From: Phytoseiulus persimilis
Lineage: Eukaryota > Arthropoda > Arachnida > Mesostigmata > Phytoseiidae
Length of the DNA stretch: 64,000 nucleotides
NCBI GenBank assembly: GCA_037576195.1
Contig: CM075104.1
Location: 9,306,775-9,370,774, forward strand
Direction of reading: 5' to 3'
The position numbers were made by a program, and so were the translations under genes. Numbering within the stretch: the stretch's first letter is position 1; each line of letters starts with the position of its first letter. The notes under the pieces are model-generated. The model did no database searches. It was not told where the DNA came from and saw only the letters and a program-made list of their open reading frames with translations. Below are positions 1 through 10,960 of the stretch, in pieces.

Positions 1-34
1 GTTCCCGAAACTAACCCCGCGACGCGTTTTTCAG

Positions 35-1204
35 AAGACATTCTGCAAGGTGACTTCAACGATTCCTATGATAACCTAGTTTTCAAGTCGGCGTCGATCC
101 TCAGCCATTTCACAAATGTCTGTTCCGCGCAGTACCTTCTTAAGACCGACGATGATATTTTCGTGAACGTACCCGCTCTTACTCAATTCCTCATCCACCA
201 TCGACCGCAAGGTAGGGATTGCCGCTATCACAGAACACTTCCGACCTAACAAAGACGGTTAGCGCAGGAAGATAGCTCATGTATTGTTCAGGACGAGACA
301 GCTGCTGTAAATTCATGATCAATAGATTGAACGTTGATTGAATAGAAAGAAGAGGAGGTTTTCCATCGATTCGACTTAGTCGATGCGATGGTCAGGGCAC
401 TTCAGTCGCAGATCAGAGTGTCGATCTTTGACCCCCTGAATAGCGCGGGATCATCAAATGCTGATCGAGCGTCGAAGCTCAAGAGTCAGATTGCGAGAGG
501 TGCTCCAGCAAGCACGCCTGTAGCTTACGATTTGCGTCACTTCACAGCAGTGTCTGATCGAAGAATACGCTTCGAACTGGAAACGAACAGTGGAGTGCTG
601 CAGAAAAATTCAGACCAGGGTGCTCGTCACTCACTCGGTGTCACCTGGCATTGGGTCCAGGACGAAAGAAGAACTCATGACCCCGAACTTTGCCGAATTT
701 CAGGTATCGTCGGATGCGATAAAAGTCGGGAAACTCGGCCGATGACTTTTCCGTCGGTTTCGCTCAAATTATCCGCGAAACCTTCCAAGTTGAAGCCGAT
801 AACGTTTGTGGCGGGTGCCGGCTATCTGATCGAAGGTGAGATATCCTCCGAAGCATGAAACAAGCTAACAAAGGAGATCATCGAATATTTGTACAGAAAG
901 TTCACCCACTGGCTGATGCTCAAATTGGGAATATTCGTTCGTATCAGGGAAGACCGCGATCTCTCTGAAGTCAGGCTGTCTCTCAGCTGCACCCATTCCG
1001 GTCGAAGACATGTATATAACATCAAGATGCGCACAAAACGTAGGATTGAAGCCCGTTCATCATGGAGCGTTCAGCTGCGGACGAAGACTCGGAAGTCCGT
1101 GTGAAATGAGCCGAGCTTTCACTGGCCACCATGTCAGTGCCCGCAACATGGTCATCGTTTTCAGGGCCCTCATCTCCGGCGCGTGTGAAAAATCTACGAG
1201 ATGA
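35..1204 (+). CDS. GT31 family beta-1,3-glycosyltransferase, 3' part (5' exons outside window)
   Basis: Three exons fit one reading frame: 35-211, 704-835 and 987-1204, with stop TGA at 1202-1204. Exon 1 encodes EDILQGDFNDSYDNL, then the metal-binding signature YLLKTDDDIFVNVPAL, both hallmarks of the beta-1,3-galactosyl/GlcNAc-transferase family (GT31). Exon 2 ends with FVAGAGYLIE, matching the family's donor/acceptor-site Gly-rich segment, and exon 3 has VEDMYITSRCAQNVGLKP, matching the catalytic-base EDVYVTG-type motif. Splice phases agree at both junctions (phase 1, phase 1). Such enzymes are type II Golgi membrane proteins that add Gal, GalNAc or GlcNAc in beta-1,3 linkage; the cytosolic tail and membrane anchor would lie upstream of the window. 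The gap between AGYLIE and EDMY is about ten residues shorter than usual, so a short exon between 836 and 986 may be missing from this model. The exact sugar specificity cannot be told. Confidence 0.85.
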
Positions 1205-3553
1205 TTGCCGAATCGCAGTCGCGTGTAGCTTCGCTGCATGTCACTCCTCGTTTCTCATGACGGACGCTATTCGTATCAACTCGCGTTGCTGATGGAAGAG
1301 CCTCTGGAGCGTTCTACACTCCACGCTTGAAACTGTCGGACAGAGCAGCCTGAGCGAGGTTGAAGCTGTGATGTATTTTTGGAGATGTGAACGAGTTTTG
1401 GGTTCATGGAGCTGCCAACAATGATTGAATGATGAGTTCGCACCGTAGTGCCTGACCAAAACACGTGAATTCCGCAGTGCGTTGAATACGAAACGCTTCC
1501 GAAAGACAGTCTTTCGAGCGAGCCAACAATCAGTTCGGAAACATCACTCGGAAATGGCTGCAACACGGAATGGGAATCCTAATTGGCCCGAATACATACC
1601 GAGAAGAACCCGAGTTTTGTCCGTTCGCGAGCACCATCTGAGTTGCTCGGATTCGCAGGAGCTGCGGTCGGGATGATCGTTGCGAGAGTGCAAAGGGTAT
1701 CTTTTCCGATCGGACACCAGTTCTGTAAAACGTTATCAGAGAATGAGATACGTGTGAAATGCTGTGTCTCTCAAATCACCTCCGCTCCTGAACGGAATCA
1801 GTTTTTCTGTCGGAGATCAGAATATCAACCGAGCCCGGACGGAAAACTGCAACTCGCTGCAAGACACTCCAGTTTTCCGAACTTAGCAGAGGGAGGACTG
1901 GCGGTCATCAAAAAGAGCGGACATAATCGTTGACTCTGTCGATTGCTCTGTTTCGCAACGATCTCGAAAACGCATTCTTGGACCATATTCCACTTGTCTT
2001 CCATGAACAGCATCCTCGCAAAGAGCTAGTGTAGGATTTCGATAGAGCCCCGAGCCAGCTCAGGCTTTTTTTTTCTGTTGTGGAGTCGGAGTGAAATCCC
2101 CTCGGATACCGGAGATCGGCCTGTGAGCGCCTCTACCCCGGTTATGAGGTGATTCCTCTAAAACACTCCTATCTCTGCCGCTAGATGACCGCGGACTCAG
2201 CCTGATTGGGCTGTTGTCATTTCTTCCGAGTCACCGAGGGCTCTACTCCAAGAGACCTGCTTTACGATTCTGCGTATTCTGCGTGTTCGATGCAGTTCGT
2301 TGTATGGCCGGCGCCTCGGTCAGGTTGCCGCTCCAAGTCCTGCTAGTCGGCTTCTTCCCAGAATTTCCTTCCTGGTGAGAATCCTTCTGATGGTTTTGGT
2401 TATACTTTTCCAATTTTCCTCATTCTCTAGCATCTTGTCAACCATCTCCGGGATTCCCCTGAAGGTGAGGTTTCCTCGGGCTCGGTCGAGGGCTCAGGGT
2501 TCCCTGCGCAATTAGTATTTCTGGTTCGGTCTGTGGAAATGGTTCCAATGAAGCATTTTCTCTATTAACTCCATCCGACTCTATTCCCGATGCGTATGAA
2601 CAGCTGTGACTATACAGCCAGAGTGGGACTTGCGAATTCCCGGAAACCACCCTTTTTCCTCCCAGAAGCCAGCAGAACCTAAAATGTAGTCGAGTAGATC
2701 CCCCACTCCACGGCCTCTGACCAGAGCTGTATTCCTGTCCCTCCTTCAGGGCAGAGCAATGCAGAACCGTATGGTCTACAGCTTTCGGAACCCTGAGGTC
2801 GCAGTGGACGCCAACTGCTGAACTCGCTTTCTCGAGTCAAGCCTAGTAACCATGAACCTGAGTGGCTTCGCAGGATTGCCCTGGGAGGCACGGAATGGAG
2901 CGCCTTGTCCATGTCCAAGTGGGCGCTCCTCACGATCTAATCGAGGTCAACCCTTCTTCCCAAGTGCGCGTAGCTGCCTCTATTTCATGCCAGCTCTCGC
3001 TGCGGTTCGAGAGCCTTCATCGATGAAGCGCGAACGCCTCGCAGCCAGGAGATTCAAAGGCTATCTATGCTCGCGAGCCTCATCGCCTCTTCAAGTTCAC
3101 TTAGCTCAGGCGGCAGCGTATCTCCGCAAACGTTCTTGAATCACTTTGGCCGATCCTGACCGTCTGCGGGTCAGATTTTTTGTTCAATGACGGGCTTCCA
3201 AGCTGCACGCGCTGAGCCGCATTGGTTCGACCACCGGGGGAGCTCGGCCAGGCACGTACGTCCTCTGACGCGTGTTGCGATCCATCCCGTCTCTAGCTGA
3301 TACCTGAACTGACAGCCAAGTGAATTCCATCGGCATGATCGGACTCGAGCTCGGATCCTCCGGAAAGAGCACAGCAGTTTCTGGTAAAAAAGTGTTCATG
3401 CCACCAGCATTCACAATCGAGTCTAAGAGAAAGCGTTGTTATCTAGAAAATAAACGTCGGGGTAGCAGATGCGGCGCCTGTGACTTCTCTGAAGCGGAGC
3501 TGAGGTGCTCATTGGGTAGAGCTGATACGATGAGACTAGCGCAACACTCCTGA
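1205..3553. other. Intergenic stretch, no gene recognised
   Basis: Open frames here (for example 1276-1566 minus, 1583-1933 plus, 2679-2933 minus) are short, show no recognisable domain, and no pair of them could be joined by phase-compatible splice sites. Nothing else stands out. Confidence 0.5.
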
Positions 3554-3777
3554 TTCAGGACATCATATTCCGTAGAACGGAGTACGGCAATTGAATTTCC
3601 GTACCGGCCTAGTACGGCAATTGAATTTCCGTATGGGCCCAGTACGGCAATTGAATTTCCGTATGGGCCCAGTACGGCAATTCATTTTCCGTACCGGGGC
3701 GGCGAAAATGAATTCCCGTACCAGGAAGTACGGAAATTCAATTGCCGTACTGCCGGAAAATGATGTCTACTCCTGAA
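3554..3777. mobile_element. Foldback-like (MITE-type) element with internal 30-bp tandem units
   Basis: Four 30-bp units start at 3581, 3611, 3641 and 3671, each opening AGTACGGCAATTGAATTTCC (the fourth has TTCATTTTCC). A 24-bp perfect reverse-complement copy of the unit lies at 3727-3751, and 3701-3722 is an inverted copy of the fourth-unit variant. Outside these, 3554-3572 (TTCAGGA then CATCATATTCCG) is mirrored at 3754-3777 (CGGAAAATGATG, then TCCTGAA after a 5-nt insertion). The layout of terminal inverted repeats plus tandem subrepeats that fold back on themselves is what foldback and related non-autonomous DNA elements show. No protein or clear target-site duplication was found. Alternative: a simple local palindromic satellite. 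Confidence 0.6.
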
Positions 3778-5095
3778 CCAACCGCAGCTTTGCATTGGAT
3801 TCCGAGCTTCAAATCGAGAACCTTCTTTCCATTTTCTCTTGTCCCGCGAAGTTCTCCCGTCTTCTTAGAATTTCCTTGTTTGGAGCACGTGTTGCTACTC
3901 GACCTGACACCTCGGAGATTGAAAGAGCTTATATCTCGAGAAACCGGAAGCGGGACATTCCTGGAAGTGTCTTTTCGGGTGGATAACCTTGGAATAAGCA
4001 ACTCCAGTCATCTGTATTTTCTTCATCAGTTGCGGAGTTTTCTCGATGCTCCTCAGAATGCAAAAGGGGCGAGAAAATTCGGAGGACGAGACAAGATGGA
4101 CGTCCGGCCGCAATGGTCATTCGGTGAGAATCGCCCTCATAGTCGGTTTTCGGGAATGGAGGGTAATCAAGAGACTCCCGTTCCCGGGCTTCTAACTTTC
4201 TTAAGATCGGTTGTGGCTCGGTTCTCATTTGGTTTCAGAGTGGTCCGCTGGAGAAAAGTGCTCCGATCCACCTCTCCGGAGTGACAGGAACGCGAACTCC
4301 CGCTGAGAGATCTGTATCCTGTCCATGATGATTCACCTTGTTGAATTCTTAAGAGGGAAATCAAGCGATTAGATTGAAGTGAATCGGTTTGCGAAACAGT
4401 TGAGAGAGAAGTGGTCCGAAGCCGAAATGTTCATTTGGACATGGCTTGGAGCCTCGGTTTTCCCCCGATTCGATCTCGATAGCTCAGTCAGCCACGTGAT
4501 AATCCAATGGAGCTTCCCAGATGGAAAACTCCAGAAGCCACTCGACCATAATAATCGTATTCTTGGGGAAGAAGCACACTCCCGCTTGGAGTTGTTGGAA
4601 CTGGAACCTCTGGGCGGATGCAAACTAAGAGAGTTTTGTTCCCTTCCCATCTTCTTTCGAACGGTTTCTTGAGCTGTTCGGCAATCTCGAGAAGCGCTTA
4701 CGAAAAGATTCAATGTTTTCCGAGAGTCTAGGGTGGCTTAGGCAGCCGAGCCTGCCATGGTTGTCGCCGGGCCGGTATTTTGTTGGAAACCCCTATCCAG
4801 ATGGATCGTCAGCTCGATTACGACGCATCGGTCGAATACTGCCTGGATAAACTCGGCAGGCCACCATAAACCCGGGAATCACCCCGTTCAGGAAGAAGCG
4901 ACTCGGCCCACGTGGAAGAAGAACTTCGATAAGCTATCGCGCGCGGCCTCGTCAGCTGTCACATGTTCTTTCTCTCGACCGCCTTCGTAGTGTCAACGAC
5001 GGGTCGGTAGCTCATCATGAGAATAGTCAGCTCGATGGTTTCTCAGACTACCTGTCGTTCTTGGCAGGGAGAGCAATGTTCTTGTTTTACGTGTC
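3778..5095. other. No gene recognised; two weak open frames
   Basis: A plus-strand frame at 4379-4672 and its partial mirror on the minus strand (4369-4713) are open, but neither shows a known domain or a joinable neighbour. A 180-codon plus frame (3742-4284) begins inside the foldback element and is probably chance. Confidence 0.4.
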
Positions 5096-5197
5096 CTATA
5101 TGTAGCGTTGCTCGGGCGGTCGCCGCTTGTCGCCTTCGATGATCTCTCGAACATCCTTCACGGCATCGGTCGCAGCTTCATTCAATTCAGTGACCCG
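5096..5197 (-). CDS. Possible C-terminal exon of an unknown gene
   Basis: The minus strand reads RVTELNEAATDAVKDVREII followed by a charged tail ending PPEQRYI and a TAG stop at 5096. The mix of charged and helical residues looks like coding sequence, but no acceptor with a good pyrimidine tract or upstream exon was identified, and the plus strand is also open across this stretch. I do not recognise a family. Confidence 0.2.
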   Translation of the reverse strand, partial: RVTELNEAATDAVKDVREIIEGDKRRPPEQRYI

Positions 5198-5750
5198 TGG
5201 AGTATTCAGGAATCTCGTTCCAAGACATGCGAGCGTTCTGCGGTTTGGAAGGGAATGTTTCGCCCTCACCGAATTAGAGGAGGCGGAACAAGGCTTGCTA
5301 CGAGGGATTAGAACAGTCCCGAGACACTGTTTAGGGACGGCCCGAAATGGGATTTCTCTCGTCTCCACCAAAAGACCGGTTCGTCAAAAACTGAGCTCAG
5401 GGTTCAAATCGAGTGCTGGACTGTTTTCAGGTATCTTTTTCTGGATCCGACTCTCCTCCGTCTGGTCTCGTGTCACCCTTCAGTCCGCGAAGGTTCATCG
5501 CGTGTTTGTTGAGTTCTCCTCTCAATGCGATCTCCTCGGGACGATCGTTGTGCGTGCGTGACCAAAGTGATCCAGTATCCACCCAAAAGTCCTGGGACAC
5601 TCCCAGCGGGAGTTGTCGTCATTACATCTTCGAATATGATAAGCAAAAATTCCGTTCATTCGGGCCGTCCGGCGCCGAACGTTCGAAGTGCGAAATGGTC
5701 CGCGCAGCGCTACTGTGCCCAAACTCCCATTGGATTCGTTTCTGTTTCAG

Positions 5751-8381
5751 TCAAAGCATAGTGCTATGTGGTTCATTTTTCCTCGGGCTGGCCGGCCTCC
5801 TGCCTTGGAACTTCTTTGTAATGGCTGAAGAAGTGAGTCCTGGTCGAATCGCTGAACAGTGTTTACAATCGAAATATTCTCGGTCGCCGGCTCGAGAGTC
5901 TCGCTTCGAAATCGAAGCAAGTCCGTTTTTCCCAAATCTGCGGAGGAAGGCTTTTAAGCCTCCAGATTTATGCGCAGTCTCGGCTGTTCGTCTACGGCTC
6001 GATTCCCACTCTGCTTCGTTTCTTCTAGTACTGGAAGTTCAAATTTCGAGATGAAAATGAGACTGACTGGAGAGAGCTGGAGAGGGCCAACGACAATCAG
6101 AAGTTCTTCATATCCTACCTGAGCTTCGTCTGCAACGGAATTTACCTCATCATTCTCCTCCTGAATACGGTTCTCGCAATGAAATCAAGCAGCGTCGTCA
6201 GGTACCACCAGTCGGCTGCTTCACTCGGCAGAGATACGAGCGAGGTGGCAACCAAGGGATGATGATGTCGAAGACTCGAGAATCACAACGGGGAGAGTAC
6301 CTGACCAACCGACATCGTTGCAGGATAACGGTAGCGTTACTGGGAACGACATTCTTGATGATACTCACAACGACGCTCGTCATGGTTGACACGGACTCAT
6401 GTAAGTCCATCACCCTTGTCGTTGGCTGTCAGATCCAGAGACTCCCCGGACCCGACGACACTGATTATCCCGGCAGAAGCTCAGGGAGATCCTTTTGAAT
6501 TCCAGGGAAGTCAAACTTCTTGCTGCTATCGCTGATAATTGCAGGCTGCACGAGCTGTACGTTGAACGAAAGTTTATTTGATTAGTTCCCCATATGATTC
6601 CCACGCTCTCGTGGATCCCGACCTGTGACAGATTCGTGTCTGCGCAGCGCGAGCTGCGCAGCTTTCCCGATATTCCCTGGTATTCGAGAGAAGCTGAAGA
6701 CTCATGGAGATTTTACCGAAACGACGCACATTACGCAGTCCTTGTTGCCATCCTGTCTGGGTCATCGACGGGGATTTGCGGGTTCCTGCCGGAACGCTTC
6801 ATGGCGTCCAACTTGCTCGGCCAATCTGTCGGCGGCGTACTCTGTGCTGCGGTTCAGATCGGATGTCTCGCCCTTGGACTGACGCCACAGGACACGGCTT
6901 TTCTCTTCTTCAGCATTGCTGTCTTGATTCTGATAATCACTTTGGTATTTTGGCGATTGATGAGCACCACGGTAAGACCGGATTTCCACACTCAAACGAA
7001 GAATTTCCGTATGGCTCATCTCTCGAGCAGCTAGAACAGGAATTTTCAAGATTTTCACCCTCGTTAATTCCACTCTTGAGATTATCCAAGGACAGCTTCA
7101 ATCAAAGAATCCTCCGCTTCCAGGATTTCTTCCGCCATTATCAGCACATCGCTTCTTGCTCGGACAATGTCAGCATTTCGGATCTGTCTTGCATGCCATT
7201 CGGGCAGTCACAGCTCTCAGTTTTTTGGCACACCTACCTCCAGGTAGAGTGATTGTCTCGCGGAATATAGACATCAGATTTAGGGACTCCCTTCGATCAC
7301 CGCGTACCTTTGGGGGGTCGGCATTTACTGCGAGAGTCACAGAATCGAGACAGACTCTACGGGGCTCTGGATTCATTTCAGGGCTGGGAGTTCCACATCA
7401 CAGCGCTGATTGTCGCGATGCTCTCAATGCCAATATTCCCTGGACTCGGCTACCTGGGGGCATCAATCAACGCAGACGACTCCCGAATCTTTAGTGAGTC
7501 CAACAATCAGGCCCCAGGGGCGCATATCCTATACTTCTGCCTCATAAGTATATTGGCGGATTGGCAATATCATACGAGCGCATAGATGCGCAATTCCTCT
7601 CTCTATTATTGAGCGAACCCGAGCTCTGCATTTCTCAACGGGGTCCAGAACGACCTCTTTGTGCCATTGAGGAGGCTGTCGGCAAGCTTGCTGGAGGCCG
7701 GTGAGGAGGTCCATGTTAGAGCTAATCTAGATTATTCATTCTTCGCACTTGTTCTAGGGAAGTTTTTTCTGCCAGTAGCCTGTTTTTTCACCTTCAGCGT
7801 GGCTGATGTCCTCGGTCGTTACTTCGAGTCTTTCTGTTCTTACGTAAGTTTTCGAATCTGACCTCAAGTCCATCGACTAACATGGAACTATACGTCGTGT
7901 GAAGTCTGAGAACCGGTCCCCACCAACCTCGGTTGAAAATGCAGAACCCGTCACGTCGCAAGCTGCTGGTCGCACTGTCTTGCTCACGAGCGATCCTGAT
8001 TCCACTACTATTAGTGTGCAACCTGAATCCCTCGGATCGGTCTCTGACCAAGGTTCTGATAAGAAGTGACACAATGTTCGTTTCTATCATGGTCTTGGCC
8101 GGATTTTCCAATGGCTACCTCCTGAACGTGGCATTCAAGCATGGCCCCAAGTGAGTTCTCGATCCTGATAGCAAATCCACGCCCCAAAATCAAGCTTCAG
8201 TGGATTCCTTTGTCAGGGGCTTAAAGCTCCCCTCCGACCTCAATTGTTTTAAACTTATCCTCGCTCCAGGTCTGCTGCTCTGGAACATCAGGAAACCTCG
8301 GCATCGATGATCGCGTGTTTTTTCGGAACAGGTGCCACTCTTGGCGCTGGGCTATCGATACTGGTCACAATGCTGCTCTGA
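5751..8381 (+). CDS. Equilibrative nucleoside transporter (ENT/SLC29 family), first exon not located
   Basis: Ten exons give one frame of about 416 residues: 5751-5832, 6029-6201, 6324-6400, 6506-6556, 6739-6971, 7124-7243, 7382-7493, 7758-7843, 7945-8150 and 8270-8381 (stop TGA 8379-8381). All nine junctions keep phase. Family marks in order are GLLPWNFFVMAE in TM1, YWKFKFRDENETDW then SYLSF in TM2, SGSSTGICGFLPERFM and GQSVGG in TM4/5, DFFRHYQ after TM6, PVACFFTFSVADVLGR in TM8 (the family's FNVxDxxGR site), SRRKLL, GFSNGYL and the terminal glycine-rich TM11 GTGATLGAGLSIL. ENTs are eleven-pass carriers that move nucleosides down their gradient across the plasma or endomembranes. The large TM6-TM7 loop is only about 30 residues. 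The open frame continues upstream of 5751 without a stop, but the TTTCAG acceptor and the phase argue for a separate 5' exon carrying the start. Paralogue identity (ENT1/2/3/4) is not decided. Confidence 0.88.
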
Positions 8382-9330
8382 AGAGCCCGATGAGCCGTGT
8401 TTATCTGCGGTCCACGAGCAACCCCGGAACATCCTGTTCAAGATTTTTCGAGTCTGGTCTGGATTCAGAGACCAGGACAATACCCCTGACTCCTCAGCCC
8501 CGCTCCTGGGAACACATACTGGAGTTGTGGGAACTGCTGAAGATTGACAAGCGTATTCAAGGAACAAATGGGTCATAAACAAGAGTTTTCATTTGTGGGA
8601 CTGCGATACTGCCTCATTTCCGCCGATGCTACACTGATAACCGAACTTTTCTTCGAGAAGGCAAATGTGGCCCATTCGGAATCCATCCATCTGACGATAT
8701 CGATTACACCTTGTCACCTCGAGACGGGATATAAATGCAACGAAGAGTTTTTGTACTGACCATTGTTCATCACTTGAGCGTGGACCTCCCCACGAGGCTC
8801 CAAGACCATGACGGGATCCGTTGCCGAATTCGTGGCTGAAGTCACGTGGAAGACGTAGCGACCCCTCGGCCTTGGTTTGAACGGAACCTAATGCACTGAG
8901 AGTCTGAAGAGCATGGCACACCGCTCGAAGAAATTATGTATCGTATGAAATTTTAGACGGGAATGCCATTTCTTGGTTCTCACGTCAGATATCAGCGATC
9001 ACTGCGTGCGCATAAAGGTTCACGGGCATTGCTGTACCAAGGTGAACTGATCGCGCGCAGTTTTCCAGAAATTATTCGAAGCGTCGTCACCTTCTTGACC
9101 GCCAATTTGTTCTCGCAAACTCGTAATGTGGTCGAGTCCAGTCCGCTGCCGCCACCGCACACTTCAGAAGTTCTCGGAACGTTTACGTTCGATCCTCGCA
9201 TACACATAGGCACCATCGATGAGTACGGTTTTGGGTTTATTGCTCCAAGTTTCTCGATGAATTAAATATATATTACAGTTATTTCCAGGTCGGAGTTGGA
9301 TGATATCACAGCTGGTGACCTCTGTCAGGT
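8382..9330. other. Intergenic between ENT and Gly/Tyr-rich gene
   Basis: Includes the 3' flanks of two genes that converge here (ENT on plus, Gly/Tyr-rich gene on minus). A 100-codon plus frame at 8963-9265 is open but has no recognisable feature. An AT-rich patch near 9265-9285 could serve 3'-end formation of the minus gene. Confidence 0.4.
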
Positions 9331-9718
9331 TCAGCCGTAGTAACCGTATCCGCGGCCGTATCCTCCGTAGCCACCATACCCGCGGCCATATCCCCCGTAG
9401 CCGCCGTATCCACGACCAAATCCTCCGTAACCGCGGCCGTAGCCTCCGTATCCTCCATATCCTCCATATCCACCGTAACCTCGGCCGTACCCACCGTAGC
9501 CACCATAGCCACGTCCGTATCCTCCGTAGAAGCGGCGTCCCCCGTAGAAGGTGGATTCCACTAAGACCACCCCCACCAGGACAACCAGAAGAAGGGCGAG
9601 GAAAACGCGGGTGCTCTGGATCGAGACATTGGGGTTAGAGGAGGCCAGGAGCTAGGCTTTCTGTACACAGTCGATGACAGGGACAAACGGAGTCGAAGTT
9701 GTCGTAAACACTCACCAT
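9331..9718 (-). CDS. Small secreted glycine/tyrosine-rich repeat protein (cuticle or NLP-31-like)
   Basis: The gene has two coding exons: the single codon ATG (9716-9718) followed at once by a GTGAGTG donor, and 9331-9615 reached through a 100-bp intron (9616-9715) ending GATCCAG. The product is 95 residues. After M come STRVFLALLLVVLVGVVLVE, a textbook signal peptide, then a mature chain made almost only of GGY, GRGY and GGF units with two Arg pairs near its start, ending RGYGYYG. Such Gly/Tyr-repeat proteins are known in ticks, mites and nematodes as cuticle components or neuropeptide-like/antimicrobial peptides. A TATA box lies about 60 bp upstream of the ATG. An intron directly behind the start codon is common among arthropod cuticle genes. 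Function as cuticle protein versus secreted antimicrobial is undecided. Confidence 0.85.
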
Positions 9719-9774
9719 GCTGCTGACTTCTCGGAGATGCTGCAAATCTGTGTGTTCGGATCGAGAACGCCGTC

Positions 9775-9783
9775 TTTTTATAT
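9775..9783 (-). promoter_or_regulatory. TATA box of the Gly/Tyr-rich gene
   Basis: The minus strand reads ATATAAAAA here, 57-65 bp upstream of the ATG at 9718. A start site about 30 bp downstream (near 9745-9750) would leave a 5' UTR of some 30 bp. The spacing fits a strong, TATA-driven tissue gene. Confidence 0.6.
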
Positions 9784-9978
9784 CTCGTGAGAGGGTTGAC
9801 ACCTCGATGACGTAAGGATCGACGTTCTCGTTCAACCGAAAAAATCCCTAGCCAAGGCCAGGAGACGTCACTTTGACTCTCCACCGCACTTCATGAATCC
9901 GTCCGACCATCGGTCCGTCCGTTGGCTGGCTCGGAGATTTGTCACGACTCAAACCCATTGTTCGTTCGTTGACACGGA

Positions 9979-10848
9979 ATGGCGATTTTCATGACGGGGA
10001 GTGACGAGATTCTCCATTTCCAATCGGTTCACCGTTCGTTCGCTGCCCATAAACGAAGCTTCGGTGGAACGGCAGTGCACTGGCCGCTACGAGCGAGATT
10101 TCGCGAGCAGAAAACATTTACTTATTTCTATGATAATTCAATCGCGGGTTTTCCACAGGAAACGAGGCACAATGAAGCTGAGGAGATAACGCAGAGAATG
10201 AGAGAATCCAACATTGAAACTGTGTCCTGCTTGAATGGACGAGGAGAGAGAACACAATCCAGAATCATCAACACGTACTTCTCTTGTCAAAGATGGACTT
10301 CAGTTTCTGAAGTTTTGTCGATGACGGAGGCTTTGCGTCAGCACTACGTTCTGTACGTTCCCGGAGAAGTATTCGTTGAAGTCGGATGGGATTGTTTGCC
10401 GAAAGAGTCCGCAGAGCAGATTTCGGGGTGGTGCGAATCAAGATCAGAGGCTTCTAGAATTCCATCGGGGTACTGCTTGAACTTCCGTGACTCCTGTGAG
10501 AATATTCTGCTGCAAGAAAGAGACCGTTACCGCGCCGGGAACTTGACGGGCACTTCCGTCACGCTTGAGCCGTTAGCACTGATGTCTGTGAGTTGGGATT
10601 TGAAGCACATGCTTCGGATCACCTTATCATCGTGCTCCGGGATAGGTCATGGAATGTCAGCGGCTTGCGAAAAGGAGGACGAAACTATGGAGCATGTGGT
10701 TCTCGATTGCGGAGAAATCAAAGATGCTGAATGTACATTACAAGAGAGAGTAGAACTACACGAAGAGAGTATGCCAAGAAAGATATTCGACACCCGGAGA
10801 ATACTTGAGAGATGGGAACGGGAAATGGACCCAGACCGTATGTCCTAG
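9979..10848 (+). mobile_element. Non-LTR retrotransposon ORF2 3' remnant (289-codon open frame)
   Basis: The frame is open for 289 codons, far longer than expected by chance at this base composition. Its last 90 residues contain SGIGHGMSAACEKEDETMEH followed by VVLDCGEIKDAE, which match the RTGHG...C...EDETxEHVLLxC segment found after the reverse transcriptase domain of jockey/R1/I-type LINE ORF2 proteins. The polymerase motifs (for example the FADD-type box) are absent, so this is a 5'-truncated copy or a captured 3' piece. The front 180 residues are not recognisable. An AATAAA follows at 10955. The lack of stops in a truncated element is unusual and might mean recent insertion or retained use by the host. 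Confidence 0.5.
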
Positions 10849-10954
10849 AATGAGAAGGTCTGCATCGTCGATCAGATGAGTCGTCGCCCCGTATTAAGGG
10901 TCTCCTGCTATGTTTGGAATGAGAATACAGCATCAACATGGTCAATGAATTATC

Positions 10955-10960
10955 AATAAA
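10955..10960 (+). terminator. AATAAA polyadenylation signal after the LINE-like frame
   Basis: AATAAA occurs 107 bp after the stop of the 9979-10848 frame, in an otherwise non-coding tail. This is consistent with a 3' UTR of that frame, though the hexamer alone is weak evidence. Confidence 0.35.

Noticed and set aside
5413..6054. 213-codon open frame taken as one exon
   Set aside because: Only 5751-5832 of it matches the ENT family; the rest runs over the intron, and a strong TTTCAG acceptor and GTGAGT donor bound the real exon.
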